This document shows, one piece after another, positions 26,901 to 35,188 of a stretch of DNA of 64,000 nucleotides (positions are counted from its first letter, which is position 1; each line of letters opens with the position of its first letter). The stretch comes from GWE2-42-39 sp942493345. Its GTDB lineage: Bacteria; Bacteroidota; Bacteroidia; Bacteroidales; Prolixibacteraceae. Below the pieces are notes generated by a model. The model was not told the origin of the DNA and did no database searches. It worked only from the letters and a program-made list of their open reading frames with translations. The stretch covers positions 1,488,001 to 1,552,000 of the forward strand of contig OW818695.1 of NCBI GenBank assembly GCA_942493345.1, read 5' to 3'. Position numbers and translations under genes: made by a program.

Positions 26901-26955
26901 GCTCATCGTTTTGCCCGGATTTTTAAAACTACTGTATAAAAACCATTCGTCGTAA
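23935..26955 (+). CDS. RND efflux permease (AcrB/CusA family)
   Basis: 1006 residues, family length. Twelve helices: TM1 at 12-30, TM2-6 about 330-480, a break around 510-530, TM8-12 about 845-1000, with two large periplasmic porter/docking loops. GAIAAAIGLIIDDAIIVVEQIHRTHEEHP contains the paired aspartates of the proton relay in TM4; TGLIMIIGIIGENSIF is the matching segment of TM10-11. TFPKIKIIADNGDQP and FLPEMDEGSIVLDYKTPPG are typical. Exports drugs, lipids or metals from periplasm or inner membrane; class cannot be fixed from sequence. Last gene of the operon, followed by a terminator. Confidence 0.92.
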   Translation: MKNIFVRFKSPIAVILLLILVGGAFSYRNMKTSLFPDVTFPKIKIIADNGDQPVDKMMVTVTKPLEDAIKRVEDLQLIRSTTSLGSCEISAFMEWGSDIDLDKQRVESRIAQIKNELPPGIQITVEKMNPSILPVMGYSLQSKTKNQIELKMIAEYVVKPYFSRIEGVAAVEVIGGRDKEYRVVLNQEKMRLLRLSTQDIEKALQETDFIESTGYTIDYNRLYLTVTDATIRNKEQLENLVLLNDSYRRIKISDIADVQISARTEYIKIKADGMDIPLIAVLKQPNSNLIDVADHVTAKAEELNKLLPGDVVLKPYYNQSEFVSDSIRSIIDVLWIGLLLAIVVSTVFLRSLKASSVIFTTIPVTLCLTFIALSFIGYDFNIMTIGAIAAAIGLIIDDAIIVVEQIHRTHEEHPGRQPKELVGKAIRYLFPSMVSSSLSTIVILIPFELMTGVAGAYFKILTQTMIITLLCSFVVTWLGLPVVYLLFSKDRHSNKTSPVVDVKKRHWVDFFIRKPYLSIVIVLMLIFSILVVVPKLETGFLPEMDEGSIVLDYKTPPGTSLEETDRILLQIDQILETTPEVKTYSRRTGTQMGFFITEPNDGDYLIELYKDRKKSTGEVSDDIRKRIERGIPSLETEFLQVVTDMLGDLMDSGNPIEIKVFGADHEKLKELSKQIGDSLETIDGVADVFNGIIVAGPMLNILPKEDVLKQFGLTSADLHAQVQTYMEGTVIGSIPEKEQLTDIRMIFPLNNQTPVEKMKEVKICTASGDYFPLSKFADFSIKSGVSEIERENLQTMGMITARLNNIDLGSAMKSIQQKIQTISLPPTYQIVYAGSYAQQQKSFAELLKILILGALLVFTVVLFMFRSLKISLTVLFISLLGVSGSVLALYFTGTPLNVGSYTGLIMIIGIIGENSIFTIQQFLFELKNSDVGNALGYAISARLRPKLMTAAGAVVALTPLAMGIGTGAKTHQPLAIAVIGGLIIALPLLLIVLPGFLKLLYKNHSS

Positions 26956-26965
26956 TAATTGGGTG

Positions 26966-26991
26966 CGGAGATTTGTATTCTCCGTTTTTTT
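26966..26991 (+). terminator. Intrinsic terminator of the efflux operon
   Basis: CGGAGA (26966-26971) pairs with TCTCCG (26979-26984), followed by seven T. It lies 10 bases after the RND stop. Confidence 0.75.
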
Positions 26992-27106
26992 GATTTGCAA
27001 ATAAAAGATAAAAATGAAACATTGACGATTGAAAAATATCTGCACTACAGAAACAATCGAGTCCAGGCTTTTTTACGCATAAGCTCAATTCTTCAATCCG
27101 GAAATG

Positions 27107-27114
27107 TATCTTTG
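27107..27114 (+). promoter_or_regulatory. -7 element TATCTTTG
   Basis: Exact TAnnTTTG match, 22 bases upstream of the outer-membrane protein ATG at 27137. Confidence 0.5.
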
Positions 27115-27136
27115 TTTATGATATAATTTTTCCTCA

Positions 27137-28066
27137 ATGAAATTACTTATAAACCTACTTGTTTTTTTATTGCTTTTTTCCGAAGCATTTTCGCAAGACA
27201 GTTCCGATGAATACGGCGGTTATTTTGAGCCGCATCCCAATAAAAACATCATTCTCGCTCCCGGTCTGCTGGGGCCGAATGCCCTTCCGGTACAGCGCAT
27301 CCGAAACGGGTTGGTGGGTAGTAATTTCGAATTTCGGATCAACCAGTCGTCGCATTTTATGGAAGGAGATAATACCTTCAATATCGAAGGGCATTTGCTG
27401 GCTCCGGTAGTGCGTAATTTTATGGCGCTCGAAACACAGTGGTACCTGCTGGAAATGTATCGGAGCAGCAACGAAATACGCGACTGGCGCCGGTTGGCAG
27501 CACGTGACGAAGGAACAAAACTGGTTCTGGGCGATCTCAATTTTAGTTTCCTGATGCAGTTTGTAAAAAACCATAAATGGCTGCCCGACGTGATGGGGAT
27601 CATTGGTCACAAAACAACGCTCGGCCCGGTTGAAGACGGGCATTTTACCAACACCCCGGCACTCTGGGCTTCACTTAGTTTGGGCAAGGATTTGATTGCA
27701 TCCAACGATTTTAAATTCAGAATGAATGGAATTCTCGGTTTTTACGTGTACCATTCGAACCGCGAAAAAATTACACAGAACGAAGGCCCGGTAATGGGAC
27801 TGGAAGCACAGTTCAATTATAAAAGTTTCGAACTGGCCAGCTCAATAAGTGGATATAGTGGCTGGGAAGCAGTGGGGCACGACGACCCGTTTTATTGGAT
27901 TGTCCGCCTGAAGAAAAACCGCCACCGGGTCGACTGGCATGTGGAGTACCAAACCGGGATCAACGATTATCCCTACGAAACCGTGCGCGTTGGTTTTACC
28001 TGGCACCTGCCTTCGTTTCTCGATTTTAAGGAAATGAACTGGAAAGAAGTACTGAAAAATGAGTAG
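27137..28066 (+). CDS. Putative outer-membrane beta-barrel protein
   Basis: 309 residues with a signal peptide ending EAFSQ (residue 20). The mature part is rich in alternating aromatic/polar strands: SNFEFRINQSSHF, LVLGDLNFSFLMQFV, FRMNGILGFYVYHSN, VDWHVEYQTGINDYPYETVRVGFTWHL. About 10-12 short strands suggest a small barrel. I do not recognise a named family. It overlaps the Ppx/GppA gene by 8 bases, so the two are co-expressed, although a functional link is not obvious. Confidence 0.7.
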   Translation: MKLLINLLVFLLLFSEAFSQDSSDEYGGYFEPHPNKNIILAPGLLGPNALPVQRIRNGLVGSNFEFRINQSSHFMEGDNTFNIEGHLLAPVVRNFMALETQWYLLEMYRSSNEIRDWRRLAARDEGTKLVLGDLNFSFLMQFVKNHKWLPDVMGIIGHKTTLGPVEDGHFTNTPALWASLSLGKDLIASNDFKFRMNGILGFYVYHSNREKITQNEGPVMGLEAQFNYKSFELASSISGYSGWEAVGHDDPFYWIVRLKKNRHRVDWHVEYQTGINDYPYETVRVGFTWHLPSFLDFKEMNWKEVLKNE

Positions 28067-28979
28067 AATTGCCATCATCGATTTGGGGACCAATACCTGC
28101 AACCTGCTGATTGCCGAATACGGGAAGCGTGCCTGCACCCTTCTTTTTCAGGGAAAAGAAGTAGTAAAGATGGGTCGCGGCGGCATTCATAAAAATAGGA
28201 TACTGGAAGACGGGACCCGGCGGGCTGTTCAGGCAATTCTGAAACATCAGCAAAAAATAGCAGAGTACCGCGCCGATAAAACCATTGCCGTTGCTACTTC
28301 TGCTGTTCGCGACGCCAACAACCGCGAGGAATTTTGCAACACCATTCTTGCTGAAACCGGCATTCCGCTTCGGGTAATTTCAGGAGAAAAAGAAGCGGAA
28401 CTGATTTTCAACGGGGTGTTGCTGGCTTTCGACGGTCAACCGGGCAATTCGCTCATCCTCGATATTGGCGGTGGCAGTAACGAATTTATTTTATGTCAGG
28501 AAGAAAAAATAATCTGGAAGGAAAGTTTTCCGTTGGGGGTTGCCCGCATTATCGAACAGTTTCCACCTTCTGACCCGATCGTCAATAATGAAATTGAAAC
28601 CATCCGGAATTATTTCGATGAAAATATGGATTCGCTGTGGGCTGCCGTTTCAGGAAAAAACCCGGACCGACTGATTGGTTGTTCGGGAGCTTTCGATACC
28701 CTTGTCGATTTGCTTGACGAAACCGAACCGGGAACCAAACTGCGCAAACAGCAGGAAATTACGCTAACTGATTTTCAGAAAATATACAATCGCCTGATTC
28801 GTTCTACTATTGCCGAACGCATGCAAATGAAGGGGCTCGAACCGTTGCGTCAGGAGATGATCGTTCCGGCCATTATCCTGATTGACCTGGTCCTGAAAAA
28901 AACAGGCATCCCGAAAATTGTACAAACCGATTACGCTTTGCGCGAAGGAGTTTTGTATGAATGTACCAGGACACTTTAA
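28059..28979 (+). CDS. Ppx/GppA-family exopolyphosphatase
   Basis: 306 residues, the short two-lobe form (ASKHA fold) without the C-terminal HD extension. Motifs: IAIIDLGTNTCNLLIAE (phosphate loop 1), AVATSAVRDANNREEF, LILDIGGGSNEFIL (phosphate loop 2) and SFPLGVARI. It hydrolyses polyphosphate ends or pppGpp. Start ATG overlaps the end of the outer-membrane protein gene. Terminal part TDYALREGVLYE is the conserved C-terminal signature. Confidence 0.9.
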   Translation: MSRIAIIDLGTNTCNLLIAEYGKRACTLLFQGKEVVKMGRGGIHKNRILEDGTRRAVQAILKHQQKIAEYRADKTIAVATSAVRDANNREEFCNTILAETGIPLRVISGEKEAELIFNGVLLAFDGQPGNSLILDIGGGSNEFILCQEEKIIWKESFPLGVARIIEQFPPSDPIVNNEIETIRNYFDENMDSLWAAVSGKNPDRLIGCSGAFDTLVDLLDETEPGTKLRKQQEITLTDFQKIYNRLIRSTIAERMQMKGLEPLRQEMIVPAIILIDLVLKKTGIPKIVQTDYALREGVLYECTRTL

Positions 28980-29161
28980 TGCGCAATTTTAAAACCTGGA
29001 AGACATTTGCCAAATATGAAACTAAACACATGCTCTCAACTATCGATTTATAATGATCGAAGAAATGTATCCAATATAAGAAATGCAACCGTGAAGAAAT
29101 AACGAATTTGGATTTATATGAGATTTTTTCGTTATTTTAGCACAAAATAAGAAAGTAAGTT

Positions 29162-30496
29162 ATGCTAGTACGATTCAATGTCGAGAATTTCTTGTCGTTT
29201 GATGAAAAAATAGAATTTTCATTAATTGCAAATAAGGAAAGACGATTATCTTCTCATATTGCAAAAGGGAGTGGAATAAATATTCTCAAATCGAGTGTAA
29301 TATATGGAGCCAATGCATCAGGCAAGACTAATTTTGTAAAAGCGATTGACTTTTCACAAAAAGTTATCACAAAGGGAATTGACAAATTAAATCCTGTAAA
29401 CTTTCATTTTAGGTTAAAAAAGGACAATCTAAATAAACCATCAATTTTTAATTATGAAATAAAAGCTGAAGGTAAATACTATTCGTATGGATTTGCAGCA
29501 CAGTTAAACGAGCTTAAAATCATAGAAGAATGGCTCTATGAAATTGACAGTAGAAAAGAAAAAAAAGTTTTTGAACGGTTTATTAATGATTCCGGAAAAC
29601 ATGAAATTGAAATTGGAATTCAGTTAAGTACAAAAGCAAAAAAACGATTTGATGTCTATAAAGAAGATTTTCAAAACTCAGATAATCTTTTATTTTTAAG
29701 TGAAATGAACAGGAAGAGCATTAATGATTTTCCTGAAGTAGTTGGTTTTATAGATGTCTTCAATTGGTTCGACAAAAAACTAACTGTATTAAAACCTGAT
29801 TCAAAATATGCTGGGTTAAATTTCATCGGCGATGATAATGAAATGTCAAAAACATTTAATAGTTTTTTAAATGTTTTTCAAACCGGAATCAATAATGTAA
29901 CCTCTGAAGAAATTGACTTAGACAGTTTTGATATACCAAAAAAAATAAAAGAGGATTTAACTAAGAATATTGAAAAAGCTAAAGCAATAATTTTTGTAAT
30001 CAATGGGATAACATATTCATTAAAAAAGACTGAGAACAACGAATACAAGATAAAAAAAATTGGTCTTGAGCATTTAACAGAAGAAGGAAATTCAATTGTT
30101 TTTGACATTGAAGATGAATCTGATGGGACCCAAAGGTTATTTGATTTTATTCCAGCAATACATGAGCTAACAAAAACGGATTCTGTGTTTATTGTAGATG
30201 AATTGGATCGAAGTTTACACTCAAAATTAACATACGGAATTTTTGAACTATTCTTAAAACTAACACAAAATAATGAAAGTCAATTAATAGCCACAACTCA
30301 TGAAGCTCTTTTGTTAGATTTGGAATTACTAAGGCGTGACGAAATTTGGTTTGTTGAGAAAAATAAAAATCAATCCCGTCTTTATTCTTTAGATGAATTC
30401 AAAGTTAGAAATGACAAAATTGTCAGTAAAGATTATCTACTTGGCAGATATGGCGCTATTCCGATTTTTAAAAGTTTCAAGAACTTAAATTTCTGA
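29162..30496 (+). CDS. RloA-like AAA ATPase of an RloAB-type defence pair
   Basis: 444 residues. ABC/SMC-like ATPase of the AAA_15/AAA_21 group: N-terminal VRFNVENFLSFDEKIEFSL, Walker A IYGANASGKTNFVKAI (about residues 50-62), a long insertion, signature-like DESDGTQRLFDFIP, and Walker B SVFIVDELDRSLH followed by ATTHEALLLDLELLRRDEIWF. No membrane segment. Separated by 2 bases from an RloB-like gene. This ATPase plus RloB arrangement is that of RloA/RloB and, as I recall, of the AbiL abortive-infection pair; the ATPase probably senses phage and controls the effector. The pair is clearly more AT-rich than both flanks, which suggests lateral transfer. Confidence 0.85.
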   Translation: MLVRFNVENFLSFDEKIEFSLIANKERRLSSHIAKGSGINILKSSVIYGANASGKTNFVKAIDFSQKVITKGIDKLNPVNFHFRLKKDNLNKPSIFNYEIKAEGKYYSYGFAAQLNELKIIEEWLYEIDSRKEKKVFERFINDSGKHEIEIGIQLSTKAKKRFDVYKEDFQNSDNLLFLSEMNRKSINDFPEVVGFIDVFNWFDKKLTVLKPDSKYAGLNFIGDDNEMSKTFNSFLNVFQTGINNVTSEEIDLDSFDIPKKIKEDLTKNIEKAKAIIFVINGITYSLKKTENNEYKIKKIGLEHLTEEGNSIVFDIEDESDGTQRLFDFIPAIHELTKTDSVFIVDELDRSLHSKLTYGIFELFLKLTQNNESQLIATTHEALLLDLELLRRDEIWFVEKNKNQSRLYSLDEFKVRNDKIVSKDYLLGRYGAIPIFKSFKNLNF

Positions 30497-30498
30497 TT

Positions 30499-31176
30499 AT
30501 GCCGAGTCGATTAAGAATAAAAAATGTTTTTGGGGAAAGACCCGTAAAATCATCAAGCAAAACGGCAAAAGATATTTATGTGATTTCAATTGCAGGGGAA
30601 GGTAAAACCGAAGAACAATATTTTGATGGCATTCATGACATGGAAAATTCCGAATTGATTCTCATCGACAGATTGGAGAAGTTTGATGAATCGGATACAA
30701 AAAGCCATCCAAATCATGTCATAGAACTACTTAATGAAAGGAAAAAACATTGGCAAGAATATGGAATTGAATCCAATGAACTGTGGATGGTTGTTGACAG
30801 GGATAGACAAAACGTGACGGAAGAACAGTTGATTACTATAATTGCAAAATGTAAAGAAGAGGGCTACAACTTAGCGCTATCAAATCCCACATTTGAACTT
30901 TGGCTATTGCTTCATGTTACTGACATAGGTTTCTACGATCATGAATTATTGTTGGCAAATCCTAAATTGTCAGGGAAAAGCAAAAAACGGTTCATTGAAA
31001 AAGAACTTTTAAAGCTACTTGGTGGATATAAAAAAAGCAATCTACATTTTGAGAAGTTTGAGCCTGGAATTAAAGATGCCATTTATCGAGCAAAAGAATT
31101 ATCTATGGATAATGAAGCAATAATTAACAGGTTAGGAACAAGCGTATGTCTGCTTGTTGAAAAACTGATAAAATAA
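30499..31176 (+). CDS. RloB-like protein, probable effector nuclease
   Basis: 225 residues. RloB family motifs: ISIAGEGKTEEQYFDGI (about 26-42) with the glutamates expected of a TOPRIM-like first motif, LWMVVDRDRQN (about 93-103) as DxD-like motif, and SNPTFELWLLLHVTD (about 125-140), then a helical C-terminus with basic residues. By analogy with TOPRIM effectors of OLD/PARIS-type systems I infer a metal-dependent nuclease released or activated by the adjacent ATPase. Not proven for RloB. Same low GC as the ATPase gene. Confidence 0.82.
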   Translation: MPSRLRIKNVFGERPVKSSSKTAKDIYVISIAGEGKTEEQYFDGIHDMENSELILIDRLEKFDESDTKSHPNHVIELLNERKKHWQEYGIESNELWMVVDRDRQNVTEEQLITIIAKCKEEGYNLALSNPTFELWLLLHVTDIGFYDHELLLANPKLSGKSKKRFIEKELLKLLGGYKKSNLHFEKFEPGIKDAIYRAKELSMDNEAIINRLGTSVCLLVEKLIK

Positions 31177-31198
31177 TATCTTTTAGTTAGTATTCGAG

Positions 31199-31228
31199 TT
31201 TTGTGCTATTTCAGGATTTATAACTTTG
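31199..31228 (+). promoter_or_regulatory. Vegetative promoter TTTTG-N17-TAACTTTG
   Basis: A -33 TTTTG at 31199-31203 and a perfect -7 TAACTTTG at 31221-31228, 17 bases between them, 27 bases before the ATG at 31255. This is the best full promoter match in the window. Confidence 0.7.
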
Positions 31229-31254
31229 AACACAATAATAAATAATCAATCTCT

Positions 31255-32418
31255 ATGTCCCGCATTTTGGTAATCGACGACGAACGAAGCATCAGAAATA
31301 CCCTGAAAGATATTTTAGAATATGAAAAATACCAGGTCGATCTGGCTGAAGATGGTCTGAAAGGACTTGAACTGATCAATACTGTCGATTATGACATTAT
31401 CCTTTGCGATATAAAAATGCCCGGGATGGATGGACTTGAAGTATTGCCAAAAATTCAGGAAATAAAACCCGACATTCCGGTGGTAATGATTTCGGGGCAC
31501 GGGAACATCGACACCGCAGTTGAGTCCATTAAACACGGTGCATACGATTTTATTCAGAAGCCGCTCGACCTGAACCGCCTGCTGATAACCATCCGCAATG
31601 CGATGGAAAAATCGGACCTGATTACCGAAACCAAAGTGCTGAAAAAGAAAGTAAGCAAGAAGTTCGAAATAATCGGAGAATCGGAAAGCATCCGCAAAGT
31701 GAAAGAAATGGCAGACCGCGTAGCATCCACCGACGCACGAGTGCTGATTACCGGTTCGAATGGAACAGGAAAAGAACTGGTTGCCCGCCGCCTTCACGAT
31801 AATAGTCACCGCGCCAAAGGCGAATTTGTGGAAGTCAACTGTGCAGCCATCCCGTCGGAACTGATTGAAAGCGAACTTTTCGGACACGAAAAAGGCGCTT
31901 TTACTTCGGCCGTAAAACAACGAATTGGCAAATTCGAACAGGCCAATGGCGGGACGCTCTTTCTCGACGAAATCGGCGATATGAGCCTTTCGGCGCAGTC
32001 AAAAGTATTGCGGGCCCTCCAGGAAAATGTAATTACCCGGGTTGGCGGCGACAAGCCCATCAATGTAAATGTGCGGGTGGTGGCAGCAACCAATAAAAAC
32101 CTTTCTGAAGAAATAGAAAAGGGTCATTTCCGTGAAGACCTGTACCACCGTTTGAGCGTAATCCTGATCCATGTCCCCGACCTGAACGAACGCCCGGAAG
32201 ACATCCCTTTGTTAGCCGACTATTTTATTAAAATGGTTTGTTCCGAATATGGAATGCCTTTCAAAAAAATAAGCAACGAAGCCATTCTGGAACTTCAAAA
32301 GATCAGGTGGACCGGCAATATCCGCGAGTTCAGGAATGTAATCGAGCGGTTGATTATTCTTTGCGATAAAGAGATCACGGCAATCGACATTCTCACTTTT
32401 GCCGCGCCACTGAAATAA
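31255..32418 (+). CDS. Sigma-54 activator-type response regulator lacking the HTH domain
   Basis: 387 residues. Receiver 1-118 with VIDDERS, D52 in IILCDIKMPGMDG and FIQKPLDL; AAA+ sigma-54 interaction domain about 142-380 with Walker A ITGSNGTGKELVARR, ELFGHEKGAFTSAVKQR and GGTLFLDEIGDMSLSAQ. The sigma-54 contact loop reads GAFTSA instead of GAFTGA. The protein stops after the AAA+ lid (DILTFAAPLK); the usual Fis-type DNA-binding domain of about 50 residues is absent, as in other Bacteroidota regulators of this kind. It might act from solution or through another protein. A sigma-70-type promoter precedes it. No kinase is adjacent; the nearest in the window are far away. Confidence 0.9.
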   Translation: MSRILVIDDERSIRNTLKDILEYEKYQVDLAEDGLKGLELINTVDYDIILCDIKMPGMDGLEVLPKIQEIKPDIPVVMISGHGNIDTAVESIKHGAYDFIQKPLDLNRLLITIRNAMEKSDLITETKVLKKKVSKKFEIIGESESIRKVKEMADRVASTDARVLITGSNGTGKELVARRLHDNSHRAKGEFVEVNCAAIPSELIESELFGHEKGAFTSAVKQRIGKFEQANGGTLFLDEIGDMSLSAQSKVLRALQENVITRVGGDKPINVNVRVVAATNKNLSEEIEKGHFREDLYHRLSVILIHVPDLNERPEDIPLLADYFIKMVCSEYGMPFKKISNEAILELQKIRWTGNIREFRNVIERLIILCDKEITAIDILTFAAPLK

Positions 32419-32491
32419 TTCTTCCCCATTAGTAAAAACAAACAAGTACAGCGATTGTTATATTATTTGAAAAACAATGCTTTAATAGGGT

Positions 32492-32525
32492 AAAAACAAA
32501 TGGCCCCTGGATCCGGTTTGTTTTT
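32492..32525 (+). terminator. Probable terminator after the sigma-54 activator gene
   Basis: AAAAACAAA (32492-32500) pairs with TTTGTTTTT (32517-32525) around an inner GGATCC-containing loop, ending in a T-rich strand. AT-rich stem, so moderate support. Confidence 0.5.
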
Positions 32526-32698
32526 GTTATTGTCATGGCGTGATTCGGAATTTTATCCTTCGGGAATAAAATTTCTTCTTTAGCAAAACATCCGTTTCCC
32601 GGGGGTTTTATTTATTCTCCAATTTTCATTTTCTGCAATTTTCCCCGACGACTTCTTTGGACCGCGAAAAACCCTATTTTTACAAGAAAAATCATATT

Positions 32699-33442
32699 AT
32701 GTTGGATCAGAAAAGAATTATTGTTGTGCTTCCCGCCTACAACGCTGAAAAGACACTGAAAATTACGTACAATGAAATTGATTTTTCGATTGTCGACGAA
32801 GTAATTCTGGTGGATGATCTCAGCAAGGATGAAACAGTAAAAGTAGCCCGTGAACTTGGAATTCAGCATATTGTTGTTCACGAACAAAACAAAGGGTACG
32901 GTGGCAACCAGAAATCGTGCTACAACAAAGCGCTCGAACTGAGCGCCGACATTGTAATCATGCTTCATCCCGATTACCAGTACACCCCGAAACTGATCCC
33001 ATCGATGGCCCACCTGATTGCCAACGGCCTGTACCATGTGGTGCTTGGTTCTCGCATTCTGGGCAAGGGGGCGCTGAAAGGCGGAATGCCGTGGTACAAA
33101 TACGTGGCCAACCGCCTGCTCACTCTATTTCAGAATATCATGATGAACGCCAAACTTTCGGAATATCATACCGGCTACCGCGCCTTTTCGCGCGAAGTAC
33201 TCGAAACGGTGAACTACAATGCCAACTCCGACAATTTTGTGTTCGATAACCAGATGCTCGCACAAATCTGGTATGCCGGTTACGAAATTGCCGAAATCAC
33301 CTGTCCTACAAAATATTTCGACGACGCATCAAGCATCAATATTAAAAACAGTTCGGTTTACGGAATAGGGGTTTTGAAAACATCCATCCTGTTCCGTCTT
33401 CAGAAATGGGGATTGGTAAAAAGTAAAATCTTCAGGAAATGA
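32699..33442 (+). CDS. Glycosyltransferase family 2 (dolichyl-phosphate-sugar synthase-like)
   Basis: 247 residues, GT-A fold without membrane helices. MLDQKRIIVVLPAYNAEKTL starts the nucleotide-binding half; DEVILVDDLSKDETV carries the DxD-like acidic pair; HPDYQYTPKLI and the EYHTGYRAFSREVLE segment are typical of this branch, which loads a sugar on a polyprenyl phosphate or builds a surface glycan. The ATG at 32699 is chosen over a TTG 14 codons upstream because the upstream codons overlap a probable -7 element. Its stop overlaps the next gene by 4 bases, so the two act together. Confidence 0.88.
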   Translation: MLDQKRIIVVLPAYNAEKTLKITYNEIDFSIVDEVILVDDLSKDETVKVARELGIQHIVVHEQNKGYGGNQKSCYNKALELSADIVIMLHPDYQYTPKLIPSMAHLIANGLYHVVLGSRILGKGALKGGMPWYKYVANRLLTLFQNIMMNAKLSEYHTGYRAFSREVLETVNYNANSDNFVFDNQMLAQIWYAGYEIAEITCPTKYFDDASSINIKNSSVYGIGVLKTSILFRLQKWGLVKSKIFRK

Positions 33443-35043
33443 ACCGGGCGAAAAAACTTTTATTCCTGATTATCCCTTCGCTGTATATTTTGCTGGGCAG
33501 TTACATTCATCAGATGATTGGTTTGTATTCGCTGCGTTCGGCCGACCCGGAATACATCTACTTCATCAGCGGATTGAGCGTTGCCTGTGGAAAACTCGAA
33601 CTCGGGCATATCGACAACCCCGGAACGCCGTTGCAATACCTGGCAGCCCTGACTTTTCGGTTGGTTTACCTGCTTCGTAGCCACCAAATCCCATTCATCG
33701 AAGACGTACTTGCCAATTCCGATATGTATCTCCGGGTGCTTAACCCGATACTCACGGCTGTAGTTGCGGCATTCATGTATTTTGCAGGAAAGGCGGCCAC
33801 CAAAATCACAGGTAAAATCGCGTACGGAATAACCTTGCAGACGGCTCCGTTTTTTACAGCGATTATTTTTGGCAACATCGGCCGCATCACCCCCGAAAAT
33901 TTGTTGCCTCTGCCAGCCATGTTGCTCAGTTTATTGTTGCTGAAATTTATTTATTCAGAAGAAGACCAATCAAACCGGAAGAATGCGGTTTTATTTGGAT
34001 TGATTTCTGCTTTTGGGCTTTCCATAAAGCTCACGTATTTCCCGCTTTGGATCATTCCGCTGATGGTATTGCATGGGTGGAAAAACAAACTGTGGTACAG
34101 CATCTCCTCAGTCGTTTTGTTTTTCACGATTGCGCTCCCGGTCACGCTTCAGTTCAATATTTTCCGACATTGGGTAAAAAGCCTTTTCATGCACAGCGGC
34201 CAGTACGGAAAAGGGGAAAACAACATCATCGACTGGAACACCGTTGTCCCGAATTTCAAACAGTTGGCAGGCGAAAACCGTATATTTTTACTGATATTCC
34301 TGATTTTATTCGCACTGTATATTTTTCATTTCTTCCTGAAAAAAAACAAAAACACAAAGCTGTTGCAACGCATTTCGCTGGCTGTGGGCTGTGCAATTCT
34401 CATTCAGGTTGCTATTGTCTGCAAGCATTTCGAACAGCGTTATTTCATCCCGGCTTTGATGCTGGCTCCAATAATGCTTCTGCTCATTCTGGAGCTCAGC
34501 AAAAAGTGGCATTTCAGAATTGGAAAATACTCGCTGTCACACGTTGCACTTTTCCTGTTTTTGCTTTTTTACGCGGTGAAACAAAAGCCGGTCATCGAAA
34601 GTCTGTCGGCCTATCTCGATCAGGAATCTGAACTCCGGATGCCGGCTTGGCATTACATGCAGAACCTTGAAAAAGATGCTGTTAAAATACTAGTCCCCGG
34701 TTTTTACGGCTGCCCTACACCCGAATATGCACTGATGAGCAGCTACGGATGGGCCGGAAAACAAAAAGAATTTTTTAAACCGGTACTCAGAAAGTTATAT
34801 CCCAATACGTTTATTTATTATTTCTGGGACAAAACGCTCAATTTCTGGGCTAATGAACCACAGATAAAAGAAACAGACCAGCCTGTTTATGTTTATCTTG
34901 AACATTATAAACACCGCGAAGTTTTTGAAGAAGATATGAAATCATGGTTCCCTGAAAATTACCGTCTGGAACAGATCTTTTTTAATGAAAGTTCCAACGA
35001 GATGATTTTTCGATTAGTCAAAGGTCTCAATGAAAACCAATAA
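33439..35043 (+). CDS. Polytopic membrane protein, probable GT-C glycosyltransferase
   Basis: 534 residues with about 11 helices. Helix 1 (5-24) is followed by a periplasmic loop SLRSADPEYIYFISGL...HIDNPGTPLQYLA, in which acidic residues and the DNPGTP motif sit where ArnT/PMT enzymes have their catalytic loop; the C-terminal 120 residues are soluble. I infer a GT-C transferase using the polyprenyl-sugar made by the GT2 protein, whose gene overlaps this one. Weak similarity, so another membrane transferase type is possible. Confidence 0.72.
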   Translation: MNRAKKLLFLIIPSLYILLGSYIHQMIGLYSLRSADPEYIYFISGLSVACGKLELGHIDNPGTPLQYLAALTFRLVYLLRSHQIPFIEDVLANSDMYLRVLNPILTAVVAAFMYFAGKAATKITGKIAYGITLQTAPFFTAIIFGNIGRITPENLLPLPAMLLSLLLLKFIYSEEDQSNRKNAVLFGLISAFGLSIKLTYFPLWIIPLMVLHGWKNKLWYSISSVVLFFTIALPVTLQFNIFRHWVKSLFMHSGQYGKGENNIIDWNTVVPNFKQLAGENRIFLLIFLILFALYIFHFFLKKNKNTKLLQRISLAVGCAILIQVAIVCKHFEQRYFIPALMLAPIMLLLILELSKKWHFRIGKYSLSHVALFLFLLFYAVKQKPVIESLSAYLDQESELRMPAWHYMQNLEKDAVKILVPGFYGCPTPEYALMSSYGWAGKQKEFFKPVLRKLYPNTFIYYFWDKTLNFWANEPQIKETDQPVYVYLEHYKHREVFEEDMKSWFPENYRLEQIFFNESSNEMIFRLVKGLNENQ

Positions 35044-35188
35044 AATAGGAATAGATCCGGGAATAAAAATTGGATTATCGACACGAAATCTGTCATTTTG
35101 ATATTTTTGTGCAAAATATTGGGAGCAGCAAAATGCGAAATGCTTTTTTTTGTACTTTTAATTCGCGATCAATAAAAACAAAAATAAA

